Origin: Halicephalobus mephisto
Taxonomy: Eukaryota > Nematoda > Chromadorea > Rhabditida > Panagrolaimidae
Direction: 5' to 3'
Length of the DNA: 64,000 bases
NCBI GenBank assembly: GCA_009193035.1
Contig: SWDT01000033.1
Coordinates: 288,185 to 352,184 of the forward strand
Shown here: piece after piece, positions 36,233 to 49,973 of the stretch
Layout: each line of letters opens with the position of its first letter
How positions within the stretch are numbered: the first letter of the stretch is position 1
Notes under the pieces: model-generated
What the model saw: the letters and a program-made list of their open reading frames with translations, nothing else
Database searches by the model: none
What the model was told of the DNA's origin: nothing
Translations under genes and position numbers: made by a program

Positions 36233-38733
36233 GGTCCCAAGTGGAAAATATTAACAATATTCCCTTCGAGATCTATTTCGATCGATTTATTTTGCCAGTA
36301 GTCACTTCCAAACCAGCAGTAGTCGAAAGGCCCTGATTCCTGTTGCGTCTGCGTGCGTATCCCGTCCTCTGGTCGGAAATAGAAATGTGTTTTTGGGGAT
36401 CTGGTCACGCCCACTTTTCCTTTTTCAGACTAAATTCCGACACTTGGTCCAGTTCTATTTCCCGCTACTGTATGGCCAGGAATGGAATAAAGGAAAATTG
36501 ACACAAAAAGAAACGTTTTGGAGTCAACGGCGAGTTGATGTGGATCCTGTTTTGGACGTGACTGAAGGAGTTACAACTGACGAAATGTACGGTTGTCCAA
36601 GTCAAGAGAGAGAGTAGTGATGGGGAAGCATAATTTGAATCGAAGTTTCAGAATTGTCATATGCACACCCAAAATACTCAATGCAAACAAACCTGGATAG
36701 TATCCAGAGAATTGAAGTTTCAAGATTTCTTAGATACTATCCGATATTATTTCCGATCCTTAGTGTGATTTTTTAATCCAAAACTTGCGGATAGCATGTG
36801 GAAAAGTCGCATTCTGGAGACTTCCGAACAACATCCGGAATTGTTTCCGCAAAAATTTCAATAGAGATAATTCTGGATATTATTTGCGAAATCCTCATTT
36901 CCGGATTGTCTAAATACTATTCAAACTTGCTTCCAATACTATTATTTTGCTCGGATCATTTCCCAATCAATTTTCATCACATTATTTGGAAATTTATTGT
37001 GCCTTTATTTGTCGGTTCAAGTTCAATGGCCGGCTGCCAGGAAATCTCAATGACCTTCATTCAAGGCTGTCATCCCGACGTGTTTGTCTATGAACTATCG
37101 GAGCGGACATCTCTTTCAGGAAACAAAACGCTTGACGATCTCGAGACTCCCGTCAACCTTGAGTGACTTGATCATTTTTTCGATTACCTCTCTTGACGCA
37201 TGTTATTCGGTTCACCTCGTTTGGCCTTCAAGGGAGCAAAGACGTCAAGAAGAAAATAAAAAATTTTTTGAGGCAATAACGACAGAGGAATTGTAATTAT
37301 TTCAACGTCTTGTGAGATCTGATCCGGTTAATGTCGGCAGGGGTTCTTTAAACTCGATTGACAAGAAAAATTTTGTCCTTTCCATTCTGAAGTGGATTGT
37401 GGTTATTTTTCGATAATCCATGGAAATTGCCTTCGATTAACATCTCTAAAAAACAATAAGACCGGCAATTCAAGTTAATATTGGAGTATTTTTCGGAAAA
37501 TTAAAAATTTTTTCTTTTCAAATCTGTTCTTCCAATGATCGTTTCGCGGATTTGTTCTGAAACAAATCTCGGAACAATGAATGAAAACTTGACGAAAGAA
37601 TCCACCATAAGTGCAAAAAGAAGGAGCGCTAAACCTTCGAATTTATTCTGAAGATTTACGACCATTTGCCTAGTTAGGGAAGGGGGTTTTCAATGGATAA
37701 TAACGCTGATTGCATGAATGACCAAGAATAAAAAAACAAATAAACAAAACCGATCAAACATTACAAAGGTATAAAAGTGAAATAACACATCTTCCGATCG
37801 ATTGCTGTAGTAACGAAAAAGATAACTATTCATATGAACAAGTTTACTGTACACTTACTGCCCACCCTCACGTTGTTTCCCGCAATCAATCAATTGTCGG
37901 AACGAAGTTTCTGAAGATACCGACTTTCTCAGTTCATCCATCATCTCCTACAACTCGATTATCGCTGCAATCAAACGAAAACTCATGATGGTCAATTTCG
38001 TGGTTGATTGTGAAAAGATTCGACAGAATTACCTTCAGAGAAATTTTATTGACATTGATCTTGGGAATGTCTAAAAGTTTTTAGGTGAAAATTCTTGGAC
38101 TCTACCCAAGTTCGACTCTATTGTCCGCAGAAAAATCTAGAGCAATCTTAAACAGTGTCTACAAAAACCAAACAGGAACTTTGCAAACAGTATTCTAAAT
38201 TATTTTCACCAAAAACGTTTTATGATCTTGGATAGTGCTCAGAAAATTCAGATTTTCCGACTTCTTAGACACTATCCAATGTCGTCTCAAATGAGATTTC
38301 TCACTATTCCACATATGAACAAGGTTTCAAAAATTTGATTTTCACTTTTAGAACCCATCCGACTGTCTTAAACGAATCAAACGCATTTCACCGATCAGCA
38401 GTCGCGAATTAATGAATTTTATCGATTTTCCCTCTAGCAAATCACTTTATTTCCTATCAAAACATTCGACGATTAGAATCAAGTTAACTTTTCGTTCCCC
38501 ATGTTCAAATGGGAATTTTGAAAAGTGAATAAAATTCGGGGACCGTCAAACAAGTTTCGGTCAGAGATCAGAGAGCGGCTCTCGTTGGAAAGTCACCAAT
38601 AAAATTACAGTAAACTAACAATACTTCTTTCGAAAACTTGATCACATTTAACAAAACCACAAACTAGATAAATCCAACAGTTAAATCTCCACACCCACAA
38701 AATCCCACCCGTCTATCAACCAAGATCAAACAG
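36233..38733. other. intergenic with palindromic repeats
   Basis: 2.5 kb upstream of the second innexin and downstream of INTS3. It carries units of the 85-bp repeat at about 36697-36752 and 38222-38280. A Met frame at 37026-37166 (starts MAGCQEISMTFIQG) reads well but has no exon partner or homology, so I leave it unannotated. Confidence 0.5.
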
Positions 38734-41700
38734 TCAATCATCCTCTTCGGAATCGCTTGCAATTCGCCTTCGTTTTGAAGATTTCGGTTCCTATAGTTAA
38801 ACAGAATTATCTTTTCTATAAAACAATTATATCGTCATCGAAACTCACATCATTCTCAAAAACGCCTCTTTGTCGGTTCTTTCTCAAAGATCTCCCGGAG
38901 CCTCCTATCAACTCCATCGCCGAGAACAGTTCGGCAAATTCTATCCTTATTTCATCACATTCGGGATTTGCCGTTATTTCCGAAAAAGTCTCCACAAGCT
39001 CCTTCATCATCCTCTCAGTGTATCCAAATGGTTTCGCCATGCAGTTGATTCTCAAATTATCCAAATGAGAAAGAACAAATCTAAGCGGGATTTTCTTCCC
39101 AGTATTGTTCTTTGATTTCGCAGATTCTTGTGCAATTTCATCGACCCCTTTCTTGATTATGGAAATAATATACTGAGCAGTCTTTTGACAATCCTTTTCT
39201 TCCTGTATCAACATCTAAAAAGGAGAGTTAAGTTCACCCAAGAGACCAAACCAACCTTCAATCCATTCAAGGTGAATCTATCTCCAGGAGGTCTCGAGAG
39301 TAACTGCCTCATGAGGGTGATATTGGGGTCTCCAAAAGTCCTCATGTATACCAAAACATTAACTGCAGCTTCATGATGTTTCTCGAAATTAATCTTTGGG
39401 ATAACAACAGACACCCAGTCATACTGCACTCCTTCTGCCTTCACCAACTCCCAAAAGTACATTTGTTGGAAAAGCTCCCATTCCAAAGAACTGGTCACAA
39501 TCGAAGCAAAGGTCTCTCGCTTGAAGAGCGCAATACTCTCACAAACCACATTAGTCAGCAATTCAGCGACAACATCAGAGAAGCAGTGAGTGCAGATAAC
39601 TTTGATCAACGATTCAGAGCCAGTTGAGTGCTTGGGGAAAAATTCAAAAACCTTGGGAAGAAGATATTTGAAGAGTTGATAATCATCCAAAGCACACGCT
39701 TCCATGTCCGTTGCCATTCTGGCTTGAGCTTCCTTGTCATTTCCATCACAAAATTCAATATAAGGAGAATCGTATTCCTCTTTGGGGATACTCTTCTCGT
39801 TTTGGATCTTGCTTGCACATATATAGAACAACAACAGATATCCAACAGGAGGATATTTGTTTGCCATTTCTTGGAAAATAGAGATAACCAATGGAGTCTC
39901 GTCATGTGTGTAATACTGTTTGAAGATCTGATAAAAAGGGTGGTTGAAAATCATTGACACATTCCAACTAAACAATTCCATTACTGTAAACACCTAAAAG
40001 TGCAAAACTTACTTCTTTTCTTTCCTTGTATAGTAGTACTTCTTCGCCAAAAGGAACTTCTTGAAAATAACCAAGAAGCAATCAGACACTATAAGCCGCA
40101 TTTCTTCTTCATCTTCGAAAATTTCAGTATTCCTTATAATTGCTGCAAAAGTTTCATCAACAGCATCAATGGCAGATTTGTCGTCGTTGTCCTTCACCGC
40201 TTGTTCCAATGCCGACAAACTTTCCTTCACATCACCTGGGAAATTTGGGACAAAATGAGTTTCGACACTCTCTCCCAATGAGGCATCCCATCCAACTGGC
40301 TTCAATTCAGGTTCAACTTCAGGAACAGTTTGGTGTTCATCAGTGGATAACCTGGATTTCTTCACTTTCTTTTTCTTGACTACCTCTCCATCAGAACTGG
40401 GTTCCCTCTTCAATGGCTTCTTTTGTTCTGATTTCTTGGGTTCTTGATCCAGTACCTGGGCAACACTAATTTCCGAAGTCGAAATAGAAGATTTAGACGA
40501 ATTGTCTACCGGAGACTGCTTCGAGGAAACGAAATAAGACGCCAATCCGGGAAATAGTTCCCTCATCGATTCTCTGATCGGTTTGTCAATCTTCGTGCTG
40601 TCCAAAATATCAGAAACACGGATGCTTTGTCCGAAGCTAGAAAAAAAACCAATTATGTTTAACGAAACAACAACAAACCCCTTCTGAAGTCCATCAACGA
40701 CTTTTGTAAAGCTGCTCACAAACATTGGAGTCAATGCAGGATAAGCATTCTGAACAAAGTGAACCAGGAAATCAAACACGGAGTTGGCAACAATCTGGTT
40801 TGTGGATATCAAACAATGAAGAGCTCTCCAAGCAACGGCTAAAGTTGATGATAACTACTTTTATAAAACTGTATAGTCAACGAACCACAGGTGATGGGCG
40901 GAATCACATTCGGTGCCAACATGTCGTATCCGAGGAACTCATAGATCAGAGCAAGTTTCGCAATTTGGAACTCGTGGTAATTGACGGGTTCTCCTTCCCT
41001 TTGTTTACAGGAACACAAAAGTTGAGCAATAGCCTTCCCTCTGTTGTCAATGAGATAATTCCGATCCATAGTAGGATCAAATGGAGAATATAAAGCATGT
41101 CTTACAAGTAACCCTCGCATGTTTCCTTCTGGTGAGTTTTGCTAAAGCTCCCATGTAAAAATAGTCACTAAATGTATCTTACCAATTCTTGGATGATAAT
41201 CTTCCACTGAAGTTTGGCTTGATCCGGCAGTACTCCGGTCAAGAAATCAGCCTTCTTGACGACATTTTGAGGGAGTGGAGTCACATTACAGAACCTCTCC
41301 ATCGGTCTCCTGAAGATGTCATGGACTCCGAAAGCATTAGGATGAATCGAAGATGGATTCAAAACCATGTTCTTCCAGATTTGACTAAACTCTGGTGTCC
41401 CAGAAAGAAGATGAATCATGAATATCAATTCCCGTCCGGCTAGAATCTGGATGTTCGGGAAATACTTAGTCACGATCATAGCCAAGAACTCAAGGATGGT
41501 CCTCTTCGTTTCTTCACGAGAATCAGGATGGCATTGTCTAATTTCAACGACGTAATGAGTGCAGACGGTCAGGACGCATCCAGTAGTGAACATGGAATCT
41601 CGGCATTCTTGGAACAGGTAATCCGATATCGGCTTTATCAGCTTGACCATAGTACAGAGGAGAGGATACCTGGGGGTTAACGGTCCATACTCAAGGAAAG

Positions 41701-42186
41701 CTTTCATCATATTGGCAATGACAATCTCAATTTTGGAAACTTTCCATCGAATCAATGAAGTCATCAGGGAAATAAAGTTGTTCCTGCATGAGTCTGTCAC
41801 CTGCCAGAACGCTTCCATCGCTATGTAATTCATCGGAGTAAGGGAAACGTTCGTGTCTATGTGGTGGATCTGCTGATATAGCTTCTCGTACTGAAAGTAG
41901 TTCACTCAACAGACGTTCATATATGAAAACAAACCTTTTGGTAAGTCTCCCGATCTGTAGAAGTTAAAATTCCATATATCAACCCGTAACTCATGGCCCC
42001 GTAACCTTGAGGAACGTCTGTTTTGGCCACAACGGCCTTGATTGCTTCGTTTTCAGAGGAAGTTTTCGAAATAACTTCGTTCACGACGTTGAACCCGTTC
42101 TCCATTTTTATTTCTATCTCGTGGACGATCGAGTGATACCGAGATATGGGGACGGGTCTCAGACTCTTCTTCGAAGGTCCTGACAT
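38734..42186 (-). CDS. ints-3: Integrator complex subunit 3
   Basis: Seven exons: 42186-41935, 41890-41183, 41141-40886, 40838-40013, 39967-39256, 39214-38849 and 38790-38734, all in phase, give 1058 aa (human INTS3 is 1043). Recognised by the middle and C-terminal blocks: PPVGYLLLFYICASK, MATDMEACALDDYQLFKYL, LEWELFQQMYFWEL, LRQLLSRPPGDRF and LRFVLSHLDNLRINC correspond in order to INTS3, and the end is a basic stretch followed by SDSEEDD. The N-terminal half has helical repeats. INTS3 is a nuclear subunit of Integrator, which cleaves nascent snRNA and other transcripts, and also of the SOSS single-strand-DNA complex. A charged Lys-rich linker lies in exon 4. An additional start (GTGTTTACAG...) upstream of exon 5 was excluded because it breaks frame. 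Confidence 0.92.
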
Positions 42187-42382
42187 CGTTGAAGGAAGAC
42201 AAGGAGGAAAAAGAAGTGTATTCGACGAATCTGAAAGAAAAACGGCGGAAGAAAGAGACGAACAAGATTGGTTGCATGCGGGTGCGGAATACCAGAGAGC
42301 AAACTAGAGATCTTTTTGGATTTTCCTTCTTTCGTTTATTTACGTCTTATACGAATTTTACTTAATTATTTATTAATTTTCT

Positions 42383-43507
42383 TCATTTTCTGAAGTATCC
42401 TTCCTCATCGAAACCTCCAATTCCTTCTTCATCCACAGGTTCGGAAGCAGGAGGTTGGATGTCCCTCGGCATCATGGCGAGGATATGAGACACTCCGCAA
42501 TCAGAAGGACAATAAGTAGCTGGATTCCCGGGTTCTCCGGGAGGACCGTAGGACCCGGGTTGTCCGGGAGAACCAAACTAAACGATTCAGTAAATAAATT
42601 GACGAGAAATTCGAACTTACGGATCCGGGTCTGCCTGGGGGTCCAATGGGACCTTGAGCTCCTGGGGAACCAGGGGAATTGCTGGGACGTCCGGGCACTC
42701 CTGGTGGTCCTCTACCTGTAACGTGGTAAGATCAGACCTTTAAAACACCTAGTCAGTGAAACATACTTCCCGAAGGACCTGGAGGTCCTTTCGGTCCGCG
42801 AATTCCAATTCCAGAGACCACTGTGTCTCCCGAGGGACCTTTGGGTCCTTGGACTCCGGGATTTCCAGGCTTTCCACTAGGACCGGCATGACCAGGGTCC
42901 CCGTCTCTGCCAGGCTGTCCTGGAGGCCCTCCGTTTCCTCTCTGGCCGAGTTCGCCGGTTCTTCCTCTTTCTCCTTGGGGACCTCTGGGACCAGGAACCC
43001 CGGACGGACAGATGACGCAAGGGAGATCTAGGTTGAGGGGTTCAGGAACAATATCTTCTCCGTCAATGCCGGGAGCTCCCACCTTTCCAGGGGTACCTGG
43101 CACTCCATCGAGACCTGGAAGTCCAATGGTGCCCGCAGCCCCGGCCGGACAAGCAAGACGGCTGCATTCTTCAACGGAATTAATGACGTTTAATTACTCA
43201 ACTCCAAAAACTCACTGTTGCATTTACTCATGACAGAAGCAAATGGATCGGCATGTCTGTAGCTTCTGCCGTTGTCGACCAATCCGTACATCGTCCTCAT
43301 GTCGATGATTTTCTCGTAGATGACGTCACTTCTGAGTCCGAAAGCTTCAGCATGGGCTTCCACATCGTATCTCAACGTTCTCGCTCTCATGATGAGACTT
43401 ACTGTGGCTGAGAGAACAAAAACGGTAGAAAAAATAGCTGAGAAAATCCCGACGTACGCAATTTTGACTCCAACATCGTACCTCTTGGATTTAATATCAG
43501 TCGACAT
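42383..43507 (-). CDS. cuticle collagen (acidic tail)
   Basis: Four exons: 43507-43216, 43168-42767, 42715-42621 and 42577-42383, in phase, give 327 aa. The nematode cuticle collagen N-terminal domain spans residues ~10-60 (one membrane helix, IFSAIFSTVFVLSATVSLI). Gly-X-Y repeats follow from residue ~105, interrupted by a Cys-containing non-collagenous piece (DLPCVICPSG) and by RPSNSPG. The tail after ATYCPSDCG is non-collagenous, Met/Pro-containing and acidic (PVDEEGIGGFDEEGYFRK). No clear RxKR furin-type site is seen, unlike the next two collagens. Four exons are more than usual for this family. It would be secreted by the hypodermis and cross-linked into cuticle. Confidence 0.9.
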
Positions 43508-44247
43508 CTCGACCGGGATCGGGAAAACGAGACTGACCTAGAGTCCTCTCTTGGGATGACCAGTGGTCAGATTTAGGTCAAATCATAATTCTGTCTTCTT
43601 TGAAATCCCTTGATGAAGAGAGAATCCTATTTTGATTAAAATAAACAGGACAAGGTCCCGAAATTTCCACTTGGAAATTGATACAAATTCTGAGATCATG
43701 TGGAAGTTATTCAATATATAACTTCTGATTTAAAAGTGTTCTGACGGAAATATAACTATATTCAATGCGAATTATGCATTTCGATGTGTAAATCTTGCAA
43801 ATTTGATTAATGTCAGGTTAGCAAAAAAGAGAACCGTCATTTTTCGTCTATATATCGAATTCGTTTTGTCTCTCTCTGAACTCGTTCTCCAGCCTTGCAA
43901 TGGGATGCCTATTCAAAAGCTTTCAAAGCATTAACGCGACTCCACGTCGTACATTCCTCAGATGAGATAATATTAAGAATTTCAAGATTCTAAAAACCAA
44001 TCTCCATATATGAATTTCTCAAAGTGCAAATTTTGGAGATTATTTGTAAATTGTCCAGAATATAGCTTCTGACTCGAACGCAGATTTAAGAGGATAGTTA
44101 TAGTCAATTTAATTCTGAATTTGGATTAGTTTCAAGATTCTCAAACAAAAACTTCGTTTTATCCCAATCCCGTTTCTTTCCAGTGCTCTTTCTCCGGTCA
44201 TTTATTTCCCATTTTACAAACTTCCAAAACTGTTTCGAAACTTAAAT
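43508..44247. other. spacer between two collagen genes
   Basis: AT-rich, no coding signal. It must hold the promoter of the acidic-tail collagen. Confidence 0.5.
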
Positions 44248-45335
44248 TCAAGTAGTTTTGGCTCTGACGGCAGAAGCGACGATTTTCCTCCTTTTATATT
44301 CCTGGTTGGTTTCCCAGGTGACGACGGATGGATTCACCTTGACAGAGGGCTCGGGATTCTGGGTGAAGCGAGGAGGACAAGGGCAGTAGTTGGCGTCTTC
44401 CCCTGAGTTTCCTTCGGGTCCGGGCAATCCGATCACTCCTGGCTCGCCGGGTTGTCCGGGAGGTCCAAGTTCTCCGGGTGGCCCAACAGGTCCAGAACGC
44501 CCGGGAAGCCCATTGGATCCAGGTGGTCCGGGACGTCCTCTCTCTCCTGCAGGTCCCGGTTCTCCCTTCGGACCAGGTTTGCCTTTTCCAAAGACTCCAA
44601 AGTCCCCAGGTGCTCCGGGAGCTCCAATAGGTCCTTGAGGCCCAGGAGAGCCGAGTTCCCCTGCACAGCCTTCATTTCCGTCTTCTCCGTCTCTTCCTGG
44701 GATGCCGTCCTCTCCATGAGCTCCGTCTTCCCCTCTTCTTCCTCTGTTTCCTCGGTTTCCAGGAGGTCCACGAGGACCCATGGGACAAGAAATGCATGGA
44801 GGCTTGATTTCCTCGAAGATCATCTCTTCTCCTGGTTCTCCTGGATTTCCAGGTTGTCCTGGATATCCCGGATCCCCTTCATCTCCAATAGGCCCTGGAG
44901 GTCCAGGTGGTCCAGCTGGGCAATTGACAGAAATTTGTCCACATTCTGCAAATAAAAAATAAAAATTAAGTTCAATAATTTTTACTCACTACATTCTTGT
45001 GTAGGGGCCTCGTGCGGAATCTCAGGAGACTGATCATACTGTCTCTTGCTTCTGATTCCAACAAGGAAAGCTTCTGGGATAGTCTTTGGTCTCATATGGA
45101 TCAGATTAGACCAGGCTTGATCTGTCAAAGAAGTGAATTCCTTCATATCGGAATGAAGTTCGGTTCTCATGGTGTCGATGTCGACGTAGAGGAAAATTGA
45201 AGTCACCATAGTCGCCAGGAGTAAAATAACACAGAAACCACTGATCAAGAAGAAGACTAAATAATCTTCCGGAGATCGGGTCTTCCGAAATGGAGAATCC
45301 ATCGAGAGCGACGAGTTCGAAGAGGTTTTCTCCAT
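44248..45335 (-). CDS. cuticle collagen (basic tail)
   Basis: Exon 1 is 45335-44990 and exon 2 44945-44248, giving 347 aa. The N-terminal domain carries a hydrophobic helix near residues 25-50 ([18 protein letters not shown]). The furin/BLI-4-type cleavage site RSKRQYD follows at ~95. Cys clusters (CGQISVNC and CISCPMG) flank the Gly-X-Y blocks, the longest running for more than 40 triplets. The tail after [11 protein letters not shown] is basic and Thr/Val-rich ([15 protein letters not shown]). It is tandem with the other two collagens on the same strand. Confidence 0.92.
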
Positions 45336-45657
45336 GACGGAGTTGGAAAATTTATTTTATTTCAGATAGAAGTCGATAAGGACGATCAGACGTCCTTGAT
45401 TTCGTAATCGATAAGCTTAATTCAGAAGCCAACCTAATGATTAAAGTTTTTTCATTGCGCAATGTTTTCTTTCTTCGCATCCGGATATCCCTTATCCATC
45501 TTGGAAGAAAAACGAGTTTGCTTTTAGTCAACATTGATTGATAGGTTTGGGTTTTCTTGTAAACTAGTTCTGCAATGAAAAGTTTTATTCGATCTCAATT
45601 TCTGAGGTGAAAGTGCGTAATCTATGGATACAGACAAGACAGAATCAGATTTCTCTT

Positions 45658-46707
45658 CTACTGCTTGAATCGACGACGGTAGCCACCAGCAGGAGGAGCT
45701 GGAGCAGGGGGAGCAGCTCCATAGTCTGAAACTGGGGGTGGTGGGGGTGGAGGGGGAGCGGCTTCTTCGTATCCGGTGACGGAAGAGGTTCTTGGAGGGC
45801 AGGGACAGTAAGCAGCATCGGATCCGGGAACTCCAGGTCCTCCAGGGGCGCCAGGTTGTCCGTCTTGTCCAGGGTTTCCAGGAGCTCCAGGGGGTCCGGG
45901 GGGTCCTTGAGGTCCGGGTGGGCCAGATGGTGGGGAAGCTCCAGGGGGACCAGGTTGGCCAGCGGGTCCAGCGGGTCCAGGAGGTCCAGGGGGTCCGGGA
46001 AGAGGAGTGGATCTCTGTCCGTCTTGTCCAGGTTGTCCAGGCTGTCCAGGGTTTCCAGGAGGTCCAGGTGGTCCAGCGTCTCCTTGAGGTCCGGAAGGTC
46101 CGGGTTGGCCATCCAATCCAGGTTGTCCTGGGGGTCCGGGTTGTCCGTCGGGTCCAGGCTGTCCTGGGGGTCCGTCGAGTCCAGGGGGTCCAGGAGGTCC
46201 AGCAGGGCACTAAAGACTCAATTAGATGATTATCTTGAACAAAAAACTTACGGAGATGCATTCCTTGACGTCGTATCCCAAGGTGTCCGAAGCAGTGCCA
46301 GCTTGGCCATCTTGTCCAGGTTGTCCTGGTTCTCCGTCAGTGCCATCTTCTCCAGGAGCTCCAGGGGGTCCAGGAGGACCAGGTGGGCAGTTGTTGGGTT
46401 GAGGACCACAGTTGCATTGTTGTTGTTGTTGTTGAGCACCTCCAACACCAGCATCATACTGTCTCTTGGCACGGAAGATAGACATAACAACATCAGCTTG
46501 AGATTTGCCAGAAGGTCTCTGGAATTCCATCATTCCTTGCCAGGCGTCATTGGCGAGGTCTCTGAATTCATCCATCTCAGTGATGACTTCGGTGTAAAGG
46601 TTGTTGATGTCATTGAACAGGTACCCGACGATAATCAGGGACCCGAAGATGACAGCGGCAGAAGCCGCGATGCCTAGTCCGACGGCTGCTCTAGTTCCTG
46701 AAGACAT
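45658..46707 (-). CDS. cuticle collagen (Pro-rich tail)
   Basis: Exon 1 is 46707-46252 and exon 2 46209-45658, giving 335 aa. It has the nematode N-terminal domain ([19 protein letters not shown]), the processing site RAKRQYD at ~85, a Gln run before [10 protein letters not shown], and Gly-X-Y blocks flanked by Cys pairs, with [10 protein letters not shown] near the end. The tail contains a 9-Pro run and ends [17 protein letters not shown] box is about 40 bp upstream of the ATG. It is the most typical of the three collagens (dpy/rol-like group). Confidence 0.93.
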
Positions 46708-47483
46708 GCTTCTGATGAATTTTCCTTCCGATGCCTTCCTTTTATATTTGAATTCTGGAGATAAAAATCAGTGTTTTCAGCTGACTTCCTCACTTTCGGC
46801 GAAAAAGTAGATCTAATCTGTCCTTCATATTTGCTTGAGGCAAAATGGATTCGGAAGGACGACTCTGGAATTTTTTCGATCAGATGAAACGCGTGTCAAA
46901 CGGAGGTGGACTGGAAACCAGGTGATTGAGCCTGTCAGATCAATTTCATCTTTGAAAAAATAAAAATCAAATTTTTTCGAATTTCGGTTTATGTGCTTAT
47001 TTACAATTTTAATTACAGTTGTAAATTCCCACAAAAAATCCAAATCTTTCCGTATATGGAAACTAGATCACGTTCGGAAAATCCGTCGTTCAAGTTTCTG
47101 CAAAAAATGAAATTATTCATTGAAGAAAAATGATAAAAAACGACGGAAAATCGGATTATGTATGTTTTCGATAATCAGCAGTCTTTAAAAATCGTCAAAT
47201 AAGAAACCATTAAATCCAATTTCTGGGTATTTCGATGTTTAAAAAAAGTCATTGTTTTCTAAATTAAACACATCGAATTATCTTTATTCTATTAAACAAT
47301 TGAAATCCACAATGGATGCATACCATCCATAGGTACTTCGGACAGTTGTTTTTTTACAAAAATTAAGTTTTTTGGATAAACCGACTCTTGTTTTGATGAA
47401 AGTCGTTCGTAAATTTCCAATAACTTAAATTATTCAACCAAAACTACAGTATTCAGTTTATTCTCAGTCAAATGTCATTAACT
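46708..47483. other. spacer between collagen and 5'-nucleotidase genes
   Basis: AT-rich. It contains the collagen promoter at its low-coordinate end and the 3' flank of the nucleotidase gene. No gene seen. Confidence 0.5.
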
Positions 47484-49353
47484 TCAATCAATTGATTTTC
47501 GGTTTTCTTTCCTTGAATAATCTTCCCTATTGCTGACATCATTTGGAACTTCAGATCCACTCGGTGAGGCGATTCCTTCATCTTCAATCTCATCCTGACA
47601 GAAACTGGTTCGTTGACTAGTAGTTGTATTTATCTTCTTTGACATGGACTGTATCTGGGACAAGTGATCAACAGCGGATTCATGAGGCAGCAGAACCATT
47701 GGAGCGCGGAAGAAGTAGAACTTCGGGTAATTAATAAGGTTATAGGGGCTACTTGAGTAGAGGTCCGCATATCGCTCAACTTGTGTCGCAAAAAAGGTGG
47801 TTCTTGGGCCGGTTCTAAACAAGGATCCCAGGAGTCCATAGGCTTGGTTCGTCTCATGAGTCACGTTCTGAAATCGAAGCTAACCTATTTCGGAAAATGT
47901 TTCGAAATTTACTCTGATAGATCTAACTACATCATTGATTTCGTTTTGAATGCTATTACTTGATCGACAGTCAAGGTTTTTGTACAGGCGTCCGAGTTGA
48001 GTGTCTAATTGAGTTAGCGTTTCAAACAGCTGGTGTTGCTCTGTCCAGACTGTTAATTCATGATTGAGTTCAGGAATAATCAGAAACGTCCGCCAGCCTC
48101 TGTTTTTCTTGGATTTCAAAACATCTCCGAAGATATGATCTCCCACATACAAAACGTCCTTGCCTCGTACCTTCATCTGTCGTCTGAATGCGTCACAAGA
48201 TCCACCAGCATAGACCTGTCCTCGCTTCAGCGGTCCCATGTGGATTTCGACTTTGCGAGCTCCAGTAGTCGTGTCGATCTGACGGAAAACAGAACTCTCG
48301 CTGAACCAATCTGGCTTCTTTGCATCGACAATGGCCGCATCAAAGAGGAGTGGCCATTCTTGCCCCGCTAAATAAGTCATGACTCCCTGAAACATGATTT
48401 CATATATCAATCGCCAAAGAAAACCTCACATTAGTATACTTGTAATCACTGTTGGTTAGGAGAAAGGTTTTAGCACCTGAGCTCCTCAGTTGAACCATCA
48501 TGTGAGTCAAGTCCTCGGCTTTATGAATGTAATCGTCAATATGCTGGAGAACATAGTTTTTTGTTTCACTGCTTGTGTGAACCCAATTGACAGCTGCAAT
48601 GAGATCCTGGGAGATGGATTTATACGTGATGACGACATCTTCGGATCGGACACCGGTTTTCTCGGAGATTTGCTTATAGTTAGGCAAGGCATCCAAGTAC
48701 TCAACAAGCTTCGCTAAGAGATAAGTATCTGACAGATTGAAAAGTGTGTTGAGGATAATAATTCGTTTGTCATCCTTTTTGAGTTTGATGAATTTGTTAG
48801 GGTAAACCTCCTCGATCTCGTTCATTTTCATCGGGTTTGTTCCATGAGTTCCTGTCAGGATATTTCCGAATCCGTCCACTTTGAGAAGATTCCCGTATAA
48901 GCTATCGAACCAGAGACCACGGACAGGGAAGGATGAGTCATAGCTCTGGAATCTCAATTCCATGAATGATTAAAAATCTATCTAACTCGACTCACAAGTT
49001 TCCTCAAGTCATCGGGATATCCATTCTGGATCAGTCTGTCGATCGTCTTCTGGAATAACAGCGTCTCGTATTGGGGTGACTTGTAATCTGAAATCCCTGT
49101 TTCTTTGTAGTTACAATAGACACTCACTAGCTAAAGTGTAATCCATGTCGAACCCGAAAAACTTGATTTTTTCCAGTCGCAATGATCTCCCAACGAATAT
49201 TCTCTGAGATGGATTCTTTTTGTAGTCATCTCTTCTTGAAGTCCAGTTGGTGGGTGATGTTAGTACTCTTGTTGACTCTACAATGTTCATGATCGATGAA
49301 TTCGAGAAAGAAGAGGGCAAGGTCGGAAGGCTAGAGTTGGTCAGTGTTGGCAT
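47484..49353 (-). CDS. cytosolic purine 5'-nucleotidase II (NT5C2-like)
   Basis: Five exons: 49353-49128, 49087-48996, 48945-48430, 48386-47913 and 47867-47484, in phase, give 563 aa (human NT5C2 is 561). HAD motif I is [10 protein letters not shown] with Asp69 (nucleophile) and Asp71. Motif II is TNSDYKYTN (270-278), motif III lies around DAKKPDWF, and motif IV is [14 protein letters not shown] with Asp361 and Asp366. [15 protein letters not shown] and GGSCDAFRR also match the family. The enzyme dephosphorylates IMP and GMP and is allosterically activated by ATP; a cytosolic location is expected. Both the first ~40 residues (Ser/Thr-rich) and the last ~60 (acidic/Ser-rich) differ from the human ends. 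Confidence 0.93.
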
Positions 49354-49973
49354 TTTCAAAATTCAATGTTCTCTTATGGACATCGAAATACTTAATAAAC
49401 TACTCGATGACAATTTTCTTGTTTTATTTATCTCATTTGAATAAATCATGCAAATTATTGCTGAAGTCGTTACTTTGTCAAATATCCTTTAGGATTTAAA
49501 TCTTCCAATCAGAATCTGTTAAAAGAAATTCCCTGAAGTCATTATCGATTTCAACTTGGAATTGTTCAAAAATTCAAACGACGTGGATCCGATTGTCACT
49601 ACGAATTCATAAACTGGATAATATTGAAAAGTTGTAAAATTTCAAGTTTCATCTATCTTCCAATCCAGAACTAGAAATACAGTATTGTTGAGGAATATTA
49701 ATAACCCGAATTACATCACTGAACACACCTCAGACTAGCTTTCACAACAGTCTGGACAATTTTGCAAAATTTCATAATATTCTTAAAATGCAAACTTCCA
49801 CGATCAATATTTACAGTAACCTAATAATTACTTGTTCTTTTTTAGCAAACATATCAAAGACAGTACAGTAAGAAATTTATAGAACTACGATTTTTAGCAA
49901 TTGAATTTTATTAATTTTAATTCTCGTTGTACTTTTAGCGGAAAAGAGAATATCAGGAATCAATATATCGATA

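Noticed and set aside
37026..37166. 46-codon Met frame in the INTS3-innexin spacer
   Set aside because: No exon partner, homology or promoter seen.
45792..46677. Long plus-strand frames over the collagen genes
   Set aside because: Antisense of Gly-X-Y repeats.
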